Source: GW2011-AR1 sp964384965 (GTDB taxonomy: Archaea > Nanobdellota > Nanobdellia > Pacearchaeales > GW2011-AR1). From it: DNA of 17,945 bases. Positions 5,985 to 13,363 of the stretch are shown one piece after another. Within the stretch, counting starts at the first letter, position 1, and each line of letters opens with the position of its first letter. The stretch spans positions 1 through 17,945 of the forward strand of contig CAYLLR010000013.1 of NCBI GenBank assembly GCA_964384965.1, written 5' to 3'. The position numbers and the translations under genes were made by a program. Under the pieces are notes generated by a model that saw only the letters and a list, made by a program, of their open reading frames with translations, was not told the origin of the DNA and made no database searches.

Positions 5985-6107
5985 TCTCACAACTTGCTGT
6001 AGGATGAGAACTTAGAGACATCAGACGACTGAACTTTTTTAATCTCGACGGGAAACTTTGTAAATTTACGTACGAGGTTTTAGATAAAATGTTTTTTAGT
6101 TTTTTGT
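5985..6107 (+). ncRNA. candidate structured small RNA
   Basis: This patch of a 374-bp gene-free stretch is visibly richer in G and C than its surroundings. AATCTCGACG at 6041-6050 pairs with 6069-6079, ten pairs with a single bulged A at 6072 and one U-G pair that exists only in plus-strand RNA. The enclosed loop is 18 nt. T-runs at 6092-6097 and 6102-6107 follow, suitable as an archaeal terminator. No reading frame of note spans it. It does not fit a C/D box RNA: one GATGA and one CTGA occur but the spacing and terminal stem are wrong. It was not recognised as SRP or RNase P RNA. Identity and limits are unknown. Confidence 0.3.
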
Positions 6108-6275
6108 CTTAAATATTAAGAAAATTTATTTTTAAAATTAAATATCTTGGATTTGTTAAATTGATTAAGGATTAGTAGTCAAGTAATGGTTGGGGGGGTA
6201 ATTGAAGTTAATTAGTTTCTTTAGATGTTCTATAGCTTGCTATGGAGAAGTTTACTTTTTCAAAAAAAACAGATT

Positions 6276-7196
6276 TTATTTCTTCTTTATTTTCCAAAAA
6301 TTAATCTTTCTAATCTTCATTTTTTTCTCATCCAAATCAATTAAAATTTGTGCATCTCTTCCATAACCTGTATTAATCACCGTCGTTGAGCCGAGTTTTT
6401 TCTTTCCGGGATTTTCGTGCATATGCCCAGCAATACATAAAATGGGTTTAAATTTAAAACACATTTTTTTAGCAAGTTGTGAACCAAAATGTAATCCATA
6501 ATTAACATTCTTTTTATCTTTTATTTTATCTAAAATTCCATATGGAACATTATGTGAAAGGAAAATGGTTGGAAGTTTTTTATTTCTCCTCTTAAATAGA
6601 TTATTCAAAGTGAATTCAATTTTTTCATGCATCTTTTTTAAAATTGAATATTGTTTTTTGGTAACTTTTTTTCTAACTCTTGAAACATTATCCCTCCCAC
6701 TAATCAACCCATATCCCACAAGATTAATTTCCAAAAAATTATACAATTTATATTGACAATCATAAAGATTTTTAATTCCCCTAACAAGTTTTGGGTTAGA
6801 ATTTTTAGCCCTATAAGCTTGATAAAAATATTTTAGATAGTTATAAATGTTTTTATCTGGATCTTTAACTGTGATTTTTCCATAACTAAAATCCCAATTT
6901 CCGGGAATAAAAAATAAAGGTTTCCCAAAAGATGAAAGATATTTTAAAATTTTTCTTCCTTTCCTTATTGAATCTTCTTCTAATTTTTTGAGTGTTTTTT
7001 CCCCCAATTCCCTCAAAAGCAAACTATCTATGCTCTCATTATAATCTTTTTCTTTTAATTTTTTGAACCATTTTTTATAATACGGCCTAAATTCCCTATC
7101 GTCGCAAACGTCACCGATTTGAATAATACAATCGAATTTTTTAAAATGAATCCTCGGCATACGTCCGTGTAAATCTCCGATAACTAAAATTTTCAT
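6276..7196 (-). CDS. calcineurin-like metallophosphoesterase
   Basis: A cytoplasmic dinuclear-metal phosphoesterase. The five metal-binding blocks appear in order: GDLHG (residues 7-11), GDVCD (28-32), GNWD (99-102), SHN (214-216) and GHMH (257-260). Asp8, His10, Asp29, Asn100, His215, His258 and His260 would hold the metals, so it should be active. GNWD replaces the usual GNHE or GNHD: the His that assists phosphate transfer is Trp, which is uncommon in phosphatases and phosphodiesterases. A 306-residue length with a long helical insert (about 36-90 and 105-160) exceeds simple family members. The ATG at 7196 is preferred over one three codons upstream because the family begins with M-K-I-L. 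It is divergent from the ATPase cassette. Substrate unknown. Confidence 0.85.
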   Translation of the reverse strand: MKILVIGDLHGRMPRIHFKKFDCIIQIGDVCDDREFRPYYKKWFKKLKEKDYNESIDSLLLRELGEKTLKKLEEDSIRKGRKILKYLSSFGKPLFFIPGNWDFSYGKITVKDPDKNIYNYLKYFYQAYRAKNSNPKLVRGIKNLYDCQYKLYNFLEINLVGYGLISGRDNVSRVRKKVTKKQYSILKKMHEKIEFTLNNLFKRRNKKLPTIFLSHNVPYGILDKIKDKKNVNYGLHFGSQLAKKMCFKFKPILCIAGHMHENPGKKKLGSTTVINTGYGRDAQILIDLDEKKMKIRKINFWKIKKK

Positions 7197-7283
7197 AAAA
7201 CACATAAGGAAAATTAATTTAAAAAGTTTTAATTCGGGAAATCTTTCATTTTTTAAATTTTTTATTTCACAAATTTAGAAAAG

Positions 7284-7290
7284 TTTATAA
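7284..7290 (+). promoter_or_regulatory. TATA box of the ATPase cassette
   Basis: TTTATAA about 25-28 bases before the ATG at 7313, with no Shine-Dalgarno between them. This spacing predicts a leaderless mRNA for the first gene of the cassette. Confidence 0.6.
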
Positions 7291-7312
7291 GTAACTAAAT
7301 AGTGGTAAAAAG

Positions 7313-7777
7313 ATGGAAATAAATCAGAAATTAAATTTAAAAAAGGACCTTCTAAATTTTGATTTTTTGAAGAATCCTGAAATTCCCTTAGAGGAAAATT
7401 TCTTAGGGGGGTTAGGAGAATCAAAAATTCAGTCATTAAAAAAAGCAATCTCCGAGATTTATGAGATGATTAAAAGCCGTGAAAAACTAAGCAGAAGAAT
7501 TCACGAGGAGGGGGAATCTTTAAAATCAGAAATAGAGAGGTATCTCTCTGAAAATGAAAAAATCAAAATTAGTTCAACAGATCCTCTGAGGGAGAAAAAT
7601 GATTTAAGACATAAGAAAATAGAAATCTCCGAATTACAAATGAATGAAAAAATAGGATGTTGGAAAGATATTGCATTATTAAAGAAAGAGTTAAGATTAT
7701 ATGAAAAGGAGTTGACTGAAAAAGAAGAAAGAATTCATGCTCTAAATAAAATTTTGGGGGATGAAAGTGGTTTGTAA
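7313..7777 (+). CDS. coiled-coil protein, first gene of ATPase cassette
   Basis: Not a family I recognise. The 154 residues are strongly charged and helical. An N-terminal stretch (1-35) with mixed hydrophobics and a GGLGES turn precedes two long predicted coiled-coil helices (about 37-84 and 96-150), with heptad-like Leu/Ile spacing and very high Lys and Glu. There is no signal peptide or membrane segment, so it should be cytoplasmic. Its last codons overlap the start of the next gene (7761-7777), the first of three such overlaps in this cassette. It may be a scaffold or adaptor for the ATPase (inference). Confidence 0.65.
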   Translation: MEINQKLNLKKDLLNFDFLKNPEIPLEENFLGGLGESKIQSLKKAISEIYEMIKSREKLSRRIHEEGESLKSEIERYLSENEKIKISSTDPLREKNDLRHKKIEISELQMNEKIGCWKDIALLKKELRLYEKELTEKEERIHALNKILGDESGL

Positions 7778-7976
7778 AATAGGTTCAAGGAATTTTTGGG
7801 GTAGCAAGGTAAAGAGTTTTTATTGCCTTCTCGAAAATCCTTCAAAAAAAGAATTTTCAATCTCGAAAAGAAAAGGAGACAATTTTTACCGGTTTTTTTT
7901 AAAAGAAAAAAACGTTGATATTTTAGTTTCTCTACTGGAGAAAAGAAGGAGGTTAAACCAAAATGAAAAACCTTGA
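7761..7976 (+). CDS. 71-aa protein of ATPase cassette, unknown
   Basis: A small basic protein with no recognisable family. Its start lies inside the end of the coiled-coil gene and its end overlaps the next start by 14 bases, so it exactly fills the space between two credible genes, the main support for it. The pattern of alternating hydrophobics (VKSFYCLLENP, then FYRFFLKEK, then a C-terminal helix VDILVSLLEKRRRL at 52-65) suggests a small beta fold with a closing helix. The ATG follows a GGGGG run with no spacer, so initiation probably depends on coupling. Confidence 0.55.
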   Translation: MKVVCKIGSRNFWGSKVKSFYCLLENPSKKEFSISKRKGDNFYRFFLKEKNVDILVSLLEKRRRLNQNEKP

Positions 7977-8379
7977 AGAATATTATCTTTTTATGGATAA
8001 AAGGATTGATTCATTAGAACATGGAACCTCTAATTGCATAGGAACTGCCCTTTATATTGTAGGGGAACAAGATTTTGATGATCCCGAAAGGATTATTAAA
8101 AGCAATAAATTTGAAAACTTAAACCAAATTTCTTATCCTTTAAAAGGGTGTATTGTCGCTTGGAAGGAAGGAAATCAGAGCCCTCTTCACGCAGGGGTGA
8201 TTACTGAAGACAATCCAAAACATCGATTTATCGCAAGAGAGTACAATAATGGACCTTATTTTAAAAATTTAGATTTAGAAGAGGAAAACAAATCTTGGGA
8301 AGAAGAAGGGACCAAAATGGTTTTTTACATTCCTTCAAAACTTCAGAAAATTATAAATTTGAAAAAAAATAAAAAATGA
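7963..8379 (+). CDS. NlpC/P60-like papain-fold cysteine hydrolase
   Basis: A 138-residue protein resembling the NlpC/P60 superfamily of papain-fold hydrolases and amidases. The candidate nucleophile is Cys25 in SNCIGTALYIVG, at the start of a helix as in that fold. GCIVAW (62-67) corresponds to the strand usually written GDLVFF, and the catalytic His is His76 in PLHAGVI (74-80). A third polar residue may be His87 or Asn95. There is no signal peptide, so it would act in the cytoplasm unless exported with the ATPase. GGAGG lies 10 bases before the ATG and its stop overlaps the ATPase start (ATGA). The family call rests on motifs only. Confidence 0.6.
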   Translation: MKNLEEYYLFMDKRIDSLEHGTSNCIGTALYIVGEQDFDDPERIIKSNKFENLNQISYPLKGCIVAWKEGNQSPLHAGVITEDNPKHRFIAREYNNGPYFKNLDLEEENKSWEEEGTKMVFYIPSKLQKIINLKKNKK

Positions 8380-10376
8380 ATCAAAAACAAATTTCTATAG
8401 AAGAAATTGCGAGCAAATTGAGACCCCTTTTTGGAAGAAAAATAGACAAAATCTATTTTAAATATATGAATGCAGAAAGTAATGAAGAAAAGGGAGAGAT
8501 TTTTCAAATTTTAACTGCTCTATACCAAAAATATTTAAGTAATCTTTTGAACAAGGATTTTCTCTTGGAACCCCCCAGGGAAGAACTTCTTAAGGGAGAT
8601 TATCCCATTGCAGAGGTTAATTATGCGGGAAATTCCCTTTTTAGATTTAATCTTAGAGAAAAAGATTGGCCAAGACATGTTTGTATAACCGGAATGAGCG
8701 GAAGCGGGAAAACTACCTTTGCACTTAATATTTTAAAAAATTTTATTAAAAAAGGTAAATCTTTTTTGGTTTTTGATTGGAAGAAAAGTTTTAGGCCTTT
8801 AATAAATCTTGATGGTTCTGTTAGATGTTTTACGGTGGGAAATAATTCAGTAAGCAATTTCTTTAAAACAAATATTAATAGGCCTCCAAAAGGAGTTTCA
8901 CCCAAGGAATGGATAAATATACTTTGTGACCTTTTAACAGAAAGTTTTAACGTTTCATTTGGTGCACACAAAATTTTATTAGAAACTCTTGACGAAATTT
9001 TTAGGGGCTGGGGAGTATATGAAGGAGGAAAACACTATCCGAATTGGGAACACGTTAAAAGGATGCTTGAGATAAAATTAGGAAATGCAAAGGGAAGAGA
9101 AACGGGGTGGTATGAAAGTGCACTCAGAATAGCGACGGTTTTAACTTTTGGAGATTTTGGGAAAGTTGTAAATTATGACGGGAAAAAAAGTTTATCCATT
9201 GAAGAAATATTTGATAAGAAGGTCATTCTTGAATTGAATTCTCTTTCAAACATTGAAAAAAAATTTTTTTGTGAATATATTTTAACCTATATTTATAAAT
9301 TAAAAAAAGCGGGAGAGGATGGAGGCAAGGGGGAATTTAAGAATGCGATTTTAGTTGATGAAGCACACAATATTTTTTTGAAGAAAAAGACTAATTTTGT
9401 AACAGAATCCGTTACAGACATGATTTATCGGGAAATGAGGGAGTATGGGACAAGCCTTATTTGTTTAGACCAACATATTTCAAAATTAAGTGACACGGTT
9501 TTAGGAAATAGTGCGTGCCACATCGCGTTTCAACAACAATTACCTCAGGATGTTGAAGAGATAAGTTCATTAATGCAATTAAAAGATAAAAAAGAAATTT
9601 TTACACACTTAAAAGTTGGTTCTGCAATTGTTAAACTTTCTGAAAGATATACCTCTCCTTTTTTAGTTAAATTTCCCCAAACGGATTTAAGAAATATTTT
9701 AATAAGTGACTCAAAAATAAAAAACAAAATGGGTTGTATAATTGAAGAAATAGAAATTGAAAAAGATGATCCAGATTTTAAATCAAAGATTCTGGATTGG
9801 AAATTTTCAAAAAAGAGAGAAAATTCAAAAATAATTTCTAAAAATAACTTTCCCGAAAAAAAGAAGGAAAGAACAATTAATTTAGTTGAGAAAAAAGAGG
9901 AATTCTTCATAGGAGAATTTTCAAAAACACAAAAGGCTATTTATGAATTTGCAAGAAAAAAGTATGATGAAAAAAAAGATTTATACTTAGTCGAAAAACT
10001 TTTAGATTTAGGGATTCCTTTAGGATATTATTCTAAAAAAGATGTTCTTTTAGTAATCAATAGAATTTTAGGAGAAAAATTGGGAAAAAATAATTTTCAA
10101 GGTTTTCATAAAAAAATGGATAAAATTTTTCCAAAAAAAGAGATTAAAATAAATAATCTTTCAGATGAAGAAATTTCTTTTATGGCATTTCTTAAAAAAA
10201 ATGTGAACCACACTCTTTCAACAGTGGAATTTTATGGGGCTCTTGGACTTTCTCCAAGAAAGGGAAATGAGATAAAAAATGGGTTGTTGGAAAAAGGAAT
10301 GATCTTTATTAAGGAAGAAAGAAATAAGAAAGGATGGAAAAAATTAATTAGATTATCAAATTCATATTCACCTTAA
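8376..10376 (+). CDS. HerA/VirD4-class P-loop ATPase (DNA or protein translocase)
   Basis: A hexameric-motor type ATPase of the HerA-FtsK superfamily. Walker A is GMSGSGKTT (106-114, Lys112). Walker B is ILVDEAHNIF (325-334, Asp328 and Glu329). YREMREYG (351-358) carries the arginine-rich segment and LICLDQ (361-366) the sensor glutamine, followed by a conserved C-terminal half-domain to about 434. The N-terminal 95 residues are helical and lack a clear HAS barrel of true HerA. A charged linker (about 440-515) leads to C-terminal helical and winged-helix parts (about 596-660), where GLSPRKGNEIKNGLLEKGMI is a helix-turn-helix. There are no membrane segments, unlike VirD4 or FtsK. No NurA nuclease is nearby. 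It is the last gene of the overlapping four-gene cassette. Likely DNA-handling motor; exact role unknown. Confidence 0.85.
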   Translation: MNQKQISIEEIASKLRPLFGRKIDKIYFKYMNAESNEEKGEIFQILTALYQKYLSNLLNKDFLLEPPREELLKGDYPIAEVNYAGNSLFRFNLREKDWPRHVCITGMSGSGKTTFALNILKNFIKKGKSFLVFDWKKSFRPLINLDGSVRCFTVGNNSVSNFFKTNINRPPKGVSPKEWINILCDLLTESFNVSFGAHKILLETLDEIFRGWGVYEGGKHYPNWEHVKRMLEIKLGNAKGRETGWYESALRIATVLTFGDFGKVVNYDGKKSLSIEEIFDKKVILELNSLSNIEKKFFCEYILTYIYKLKKAGEDGGKGEFKNAILVDEAHNIFLKKKTNFVTESVTDMIYREMREYGTSLICLDQHISKLSDTVLGNSACHIAFQQQLPQDVEEISSLMQLKDKKEIFTHLKVGSAIVKLSERYTSPFLVKFPQTDLRNILISDSKIKNKMGCIIEEIEIEKDDPDFKSKILDWKFSKKRENSKIISKNNFPEKKKERTINLVEKKEEFFIGEFSKTQKAIYEFARKKYDEKKDLYLVEKLLDLGIPLGYYSKKDVLLVINRILGEKLGKNNFQGFHKKMDKIFPKKEIKINNLSDEEISFMAFLKKNVNHTLSTVEFYGALGLSPRKGNEIKNGLLEKGMIFIKEERNKKGWKKLIRLSNSYSP

Positions 10377-10414
10377 ATAAACATAAAAATTTCAAAAACA
10401 AACAGAAAATCGAT

Positions 10415-10561
10415 ATGCAAAAAGAATATTTTATATTCTTTAAATTATCTAAGATTTTTTGTAAGGCTTTGAAATTCCCTTCAAATCGAAATAGATTTAA
10501 AGAAATATCCTTCGGGGCCGTCCAAGACCTTGAAAGATTCAGTGAAAAACCGTTGGGTTAA
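10415..10561 (+). CDS. possible 48-aa gene in the post-ATPase gap
   Basis: An ATG-to-TAA frame inside the 301-bp gap between the ATPase and the next membrane protein. The peptide begins MQKEYFIFFKLSK, contains FCKALKFPSN (15-24) and ends in FSEKPLG. The relatively GC-rich patch of the gap (10506-10556) falls within this frame, and no other frame explains it. There is no Shine-Dalgarno; a weak TATA-like stretch lies at about 10376-10390. It contains one copy of the TTTTTTGTAAGG motif. It could equally be an RNA or chance. Confidence 0.3.
   Translation: MQKEYFIFFKLSKIFCKALKFPSNRNRFKEISFGAVQDLERFSEKPLG
10455..10480 (+). repeat. second copy of the TTTTTTGTAAGG / GAAATNCCCT element
   Basis: TTTTTTGTAAGG (10455-10466) is identical to 2115-2126, and TGAAATTCCCT (10470-10480) resembles TGAATACCCT at 2130-2139. 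AAGG and CCTT can pair around the spacer in both copies. The copies are 8.3 kb apart. Confidence 0.35.
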
Positions 10562-10605
10562 AAATTTAAAAAAAGAAAACTTTTAGTTTTAACTATTTCC
10601 TTTTC

Positions 10606-10633
10606 TGAAATACCCTCGAAATACCCTGAAATA
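10606..10633 (+). repeat. tandem GAAATACCCT repeats upstream of a membrane protein operon
   Basis: GAAATACCCT occurs at 10607-10616 and 10618-10627, followed by a partial copy GAAATA at 10628-10633, so the period is 10-11 bases, one helical turn. They end just upstream of an A/T-rich TATA candidate (about 10639-10649) of the gene at 10678. Placement suggests an operator or activator site, which is inference. Confidence 0.4.
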
Positions 10634-10677
10634 ACTTGTTTTAAATAAAATTTATTAACTAATCATAGGAGTTCATT

Positions 10678-10911
10678 ATGAAAAAATTCAAAATTTCAAA
10701 TCTTTCCGAAAGGATTTCGGATAATTTTTTAATAAAACTTTTTTGGATCTTCCTCTTCTTTCTTGTATTCTCTTCTATTCTTCTATTTTCTCTCTCTTTT
10801 TGGTTTATAATTCCCTCTTTGTTTTCGGTTTTCTTTTTTCTTGTCTTCTCTGGGGAAATTTTTTTTAGACTAAAAGAAAATCCCAATTTTAAATCAAATC
10901 TCTTCAAATAA
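10678..10911 (+). CDS. small two-helix membrane protein
   Basis: A 77-residue hydrophobic protein with two predicted membrane helices (about 19-42 and 45-64) separated by a very short Phe/Trp turn, and charged ends. No family recognised. An AGGAG Shine-Dalgarno stands 6 bases before the ATG, which favours this strand over the overlapping lysine-rich frame on the other. Only 35 bases separate it from the large surface protein, so they are probably one transcript. It might help export or anchor its neighbour (inference). Confidence 0.6.
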   Translation: MKKFKISNLSERISDNFLIKLFWIFLFFLVFSSILLFSLSFWFIIPSLFSVFFFLVFSGEIFFRLKENPNFKSNLFK

Positions 10912-10946
10912 TTAATTATTTTTAAAAAAATTAAGAGGTAAACAAA

Positions 10947-13223
10947 ATGAAAAAGAAACTTCTTTGGACCTTTTTGGTCTTAATTATCCTTTTTTTATTT
11001 TTGTCTTTTTATTCTTGCAAAGGAGACATTGGTTCGAATCTCATTGTTCCTCCGCCACCTCCTCCTCCACCAACAAAAGAAGTTGTCGTTAAAAAAAATC
11101 TCAAAGTTCTGAATTCCACTTCGAAATCAAAAGTCTATTCGGTAACTCCAAATTCTATCTCTTTTTCGGGAGGAAATTCCGAAATAGATTCATTAAAAGT
11201 TGGAGACTATCTTTTTTCAACCCCTACAGAGAAAGCCCCAATCGGTTTTATGAGAAAGATAATTGGAATTAAAAAAGTTGGGAATACTAATTCGTGGATA
11301 ACCTTTTCCACAACTTATGCTCCCTTATCAGAAGTTGTAGAATCTGGAAGTTTAAAATTCAATAGAAGGATTTTTTCCTATACAAAGAGTAAAACTTTCG
11401 TAATTTTTGATTTAGATGGGAATACTTCAACAAAAGAAGATCAAACTTATGCAACTGCAAATTTCTCATTTTCTGGGGATCTTTCAGGAAACTTTTCTTT
11501 TGATGTTAATCCTTCTTTCGATCTCAATTTAATTCTTTCGGGAAATTTAAGCTCTGAGTTGGTCTCAAAAATTCAAAAAAATTTCAATAAAAAATTCCCA
11601 ATTCATAAATTAACTTTTCCCGCAATTGTAGCTTTTGCAACTCCTCCAATCGTGGTAGTTCCACATATAGAGGTTTATCTCAAAATTGAAGGAAAAGTTA
11701 GTGGAAATTTTAAAACAGGTTTTAGTGATAAGGTCAATTTGACATTCAAATCTTCTTACCATGATCAATTAACTTTTTCAAAGGACTTCCGAAATAATTT
11801 TTCTAAAAAGGAAACAGTTCTTTATTTCGATGGAAAAGTAAAAATAAAACTTGGTATAGAGGGAAGTTTTATTATAAATGAGGTTGTTGGACCTTCTTTA
11901 GGATTTGAACCCTATGGGGAGGCAGATGTATCCACGACGAGAAATCCTGCTTGGATCCTTTATGCTGGAGTGGACGGAACGTATGGGATTCGAACAGGTT
12001 GGTTTTCATTTGGATTAATTCCCGAAAAAAATTGGACTTATTATATCGCTCGTAAAGAAATTGCAAGGTCGATTTTGCTGGAGAATAAACCCCCGACTGC
12101 AATTATAAATATCTCTCCTTCTTCGGGAATCACGACTTCTACAGAAGTTCGGTTTTCGAATCTCTCTTCAATTGACGATAAAACTCCTCCCTCCAAATTA
12201 GTGGGGAGATGGGATTTTGATGGAAACGGAACTTGGGATACAGATTACAAAAGTTTGGGGTATTCCTATCATACTTATTCTCAACCGGGAACCTATTCCT
12301 CCAGACTTGAAGTAAAAGATGAAGGAGGATTAACAGGAACTGCAACAAAAAATATTTTGGTAAACCCTCCCCAAAATAGTGCGCCTATTTTTTATGATTC
12401 ATTTATCCCCAAAAATGGTGCGATAAATGTAAATCCCGATATTACTTTTTCTTGGGATGCATATGACCCAGAAGGAGACCCTTTAAAATATACTCTCTCT
12501 ATTGGTTCAAATGGATCTCCATTGACAAGCCTCCCTCCACAATCCCAAAATTCATTCCATTTGGGAAATTATTTTCCTTCTGGAACAAAAGTGAGTTGGA
12601 AAGTGGTTGCAAAAGATGACCACAATAATTCGACGGAGAGTGACCTAATGAGTTTTACGGTTGGTTCTTTGGAAGAAAAGGTACTAACTTTACAACCCGG
12701 TCCGGAAGGGAAGGATGCAAATGTTTTTTATTACAGATATCCGGATGGTCAGGAATATTTTAAGGGAGAACCTAATGAGGAACTTTTAGAAGTAGTTTAT
12801 GACGATTTTTCTGGAGCAGTGAAGAAAGAAGCACTTTTTGAATTTGAAGATGTTTCAAAAATTCCTCCTTCCTCTCTAATCAAATCTGCAAAGTTCAAAG
12901 TTTATGGGTGGGGAACTGTGAATTATTCTAACGAAATTCCCACAATTTCGTTAGTAAAGTTAGAAAATTCTTGGGAAGAATCTAATGTGAAGTGGGATAC
13001 TAAACCCGAAGAGAGTCTTATTTTAAAGAAAGAATTAATCTATAAAGGAAGTATCCAATGGTACGAATTCGATGTCACCTCTTTAGTCCAATCTTGGGTA
13101 AATGGAGAAAAAAATTATGGAATCGGGTTAACAACAGAACAAAACAGCTTTTATGGAAAGATATATAGTGGAGATAATAAAGATTCTTCTAAACGCCCAA
13201 TCTTAGAAATAATATATCAATAA
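10947..13223 (+). CDS. large lipoprotein-like surface protein with PKD and DNRLRE-type domains
   Basis: A 758-residue exported protein. The N-terminus has lysines, a Leu/Ile/Phe core and FYSC (Cys24), a loose lipobox, so it may be lipid-anchored; an uncleaved anchor is the alternative. A run of eight prolines (35-42) follows as a spacer. Residues 50-375 are a beta-rich region rich in Asn-x-Ser/Thr sequons and not recognised. A PKD-like Ig domain (about 382-472) has WDFDGNGTWD and a YSQPGTY turn. A second Ig/fibronectin-like domain (about 474-574) has WDAYDPEGDPLKY. The end (about 578-758) resembles DNRLRE domains of surface proteins, with EESNVKWDTKP, WYEFDVTSLVQSWV and a closing RPILEIIY. 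Likely adhesion or carbohydrate binding at the cell surface. GAGGT lies 8-9 bases before the ATG. Confidence 0.87.
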   Translation: MKKKLLWTFLVLIILFLFLSFYSCKGDIGSNLIVPPPPPPPPTKEVVVKKNLKVLNSTSKSKVYSVTPNSISFSGGNSEIDSLKVGDYLFSTPTEKAPIGFMRKIIGIKKVGNTNSWITFSTTYAPLSEVVESGSLKFNRRIFSYTKSKTFVIFDLDGNTSTKEDQTYATANFSFSGDLSGNFSFDVNPSFDLNLILSGNLSSELVSKIQKNFNKKFPIHKLTFPAIVAFATPPIVVVPHIEVYLKIEGKVSGNFKTGFSDKVNLTFKSSYHDQLTFSKDFRNNFSKKETVLYFDGKVKIKLGIEGSFIINEVVGPSLGFEPYGEADVSTTRNPAWILYAGVDGTYGIRTGWFSFGLIPEKNWTYYIARKEIARSILLENKPPTAIINISPSSGITTSTEVRFSNLSSIDDKTPPSKLVGRWDFDGNGTWDTDYKSLGYSYHTYSQPGTYSSRLEVKDEGGLTGTATKNILVNPPQNSAPIFYDSFIPKNGAINVNPDITFSWDAYDPEGDPLKYTLSIGSNGSPLTSLPPQSQNSFHLGNYFPSGTKVSWKVVAKDDHNNSTESDLMSFTVGSLEEKVLTLQPGPEGKDANVFYYRYPDGQEYFKGEPNEELLEVVYDDFSGAVKKEALFEFEDVSKIPPSSLIKSAKFKVYGWGTVNYSNEIPTISLVKLENSWEESNVKWDTKPEESLILKKELIYKGSIQWYEFDVTSLVQSWVNGEKNYGIGLTTEQNSFYGKIYSGDNKDSSKRPILEIIYQ

Positions 13224-13230
13224 AATTAAT

Positions 13231-13270
13231 GAAAGCCCCTGTTATAAGAAAAATTTTGTTAGGGGCTTTC
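13231..13270. terminator. perfect 10-bp inverted repeat between convergent operons
   Basis: GAAAGCCCCT (13231-13240) and AGGGGCTTTC (13261-13270) are exact reverse complements around a 20-nt A/T-rich loop. It begins 7 bases after the stop of the surface protein gene and about 90 bases beyond the stop of rpoD on the other strand. The GC-rich arms stand out in this sequence. A 3'-end or bidirectional terminator role fits the position. Confidence 0.6.
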
Positions 13271-13363
13271 TCTCTCCAAACCAAATTGCTGACAAATAAA
13301 TCCCTCCTCTTTAATTATAAAAATCTCTTTTTAAAAAAATCGAATCCTTAATTGAACAAAAAT

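Noticed and set aside
6001..6034. Possible C/D box sRNA (GATGA at 6003-6007, CTGA at 6029-6032)
   Set aside because: The 21-nt spacing is too long for one guide and too short for a C-D'-C'-D molecule, and the flanks do not form a terminal stem.
6228..6246. Hairpin CTATAG-CTTG-CTATGG near the end of the metallophosphoesterase gene
   Set aside because: Short stem, no T-run after it on either strand; not enough to call a terminator.
10659..10907. 82-aa minus-strand lysine-rich frame
   Set aside because: It is antisense to the two-helix membrane protein, which has a good Shine-Dalgarno and operon context.
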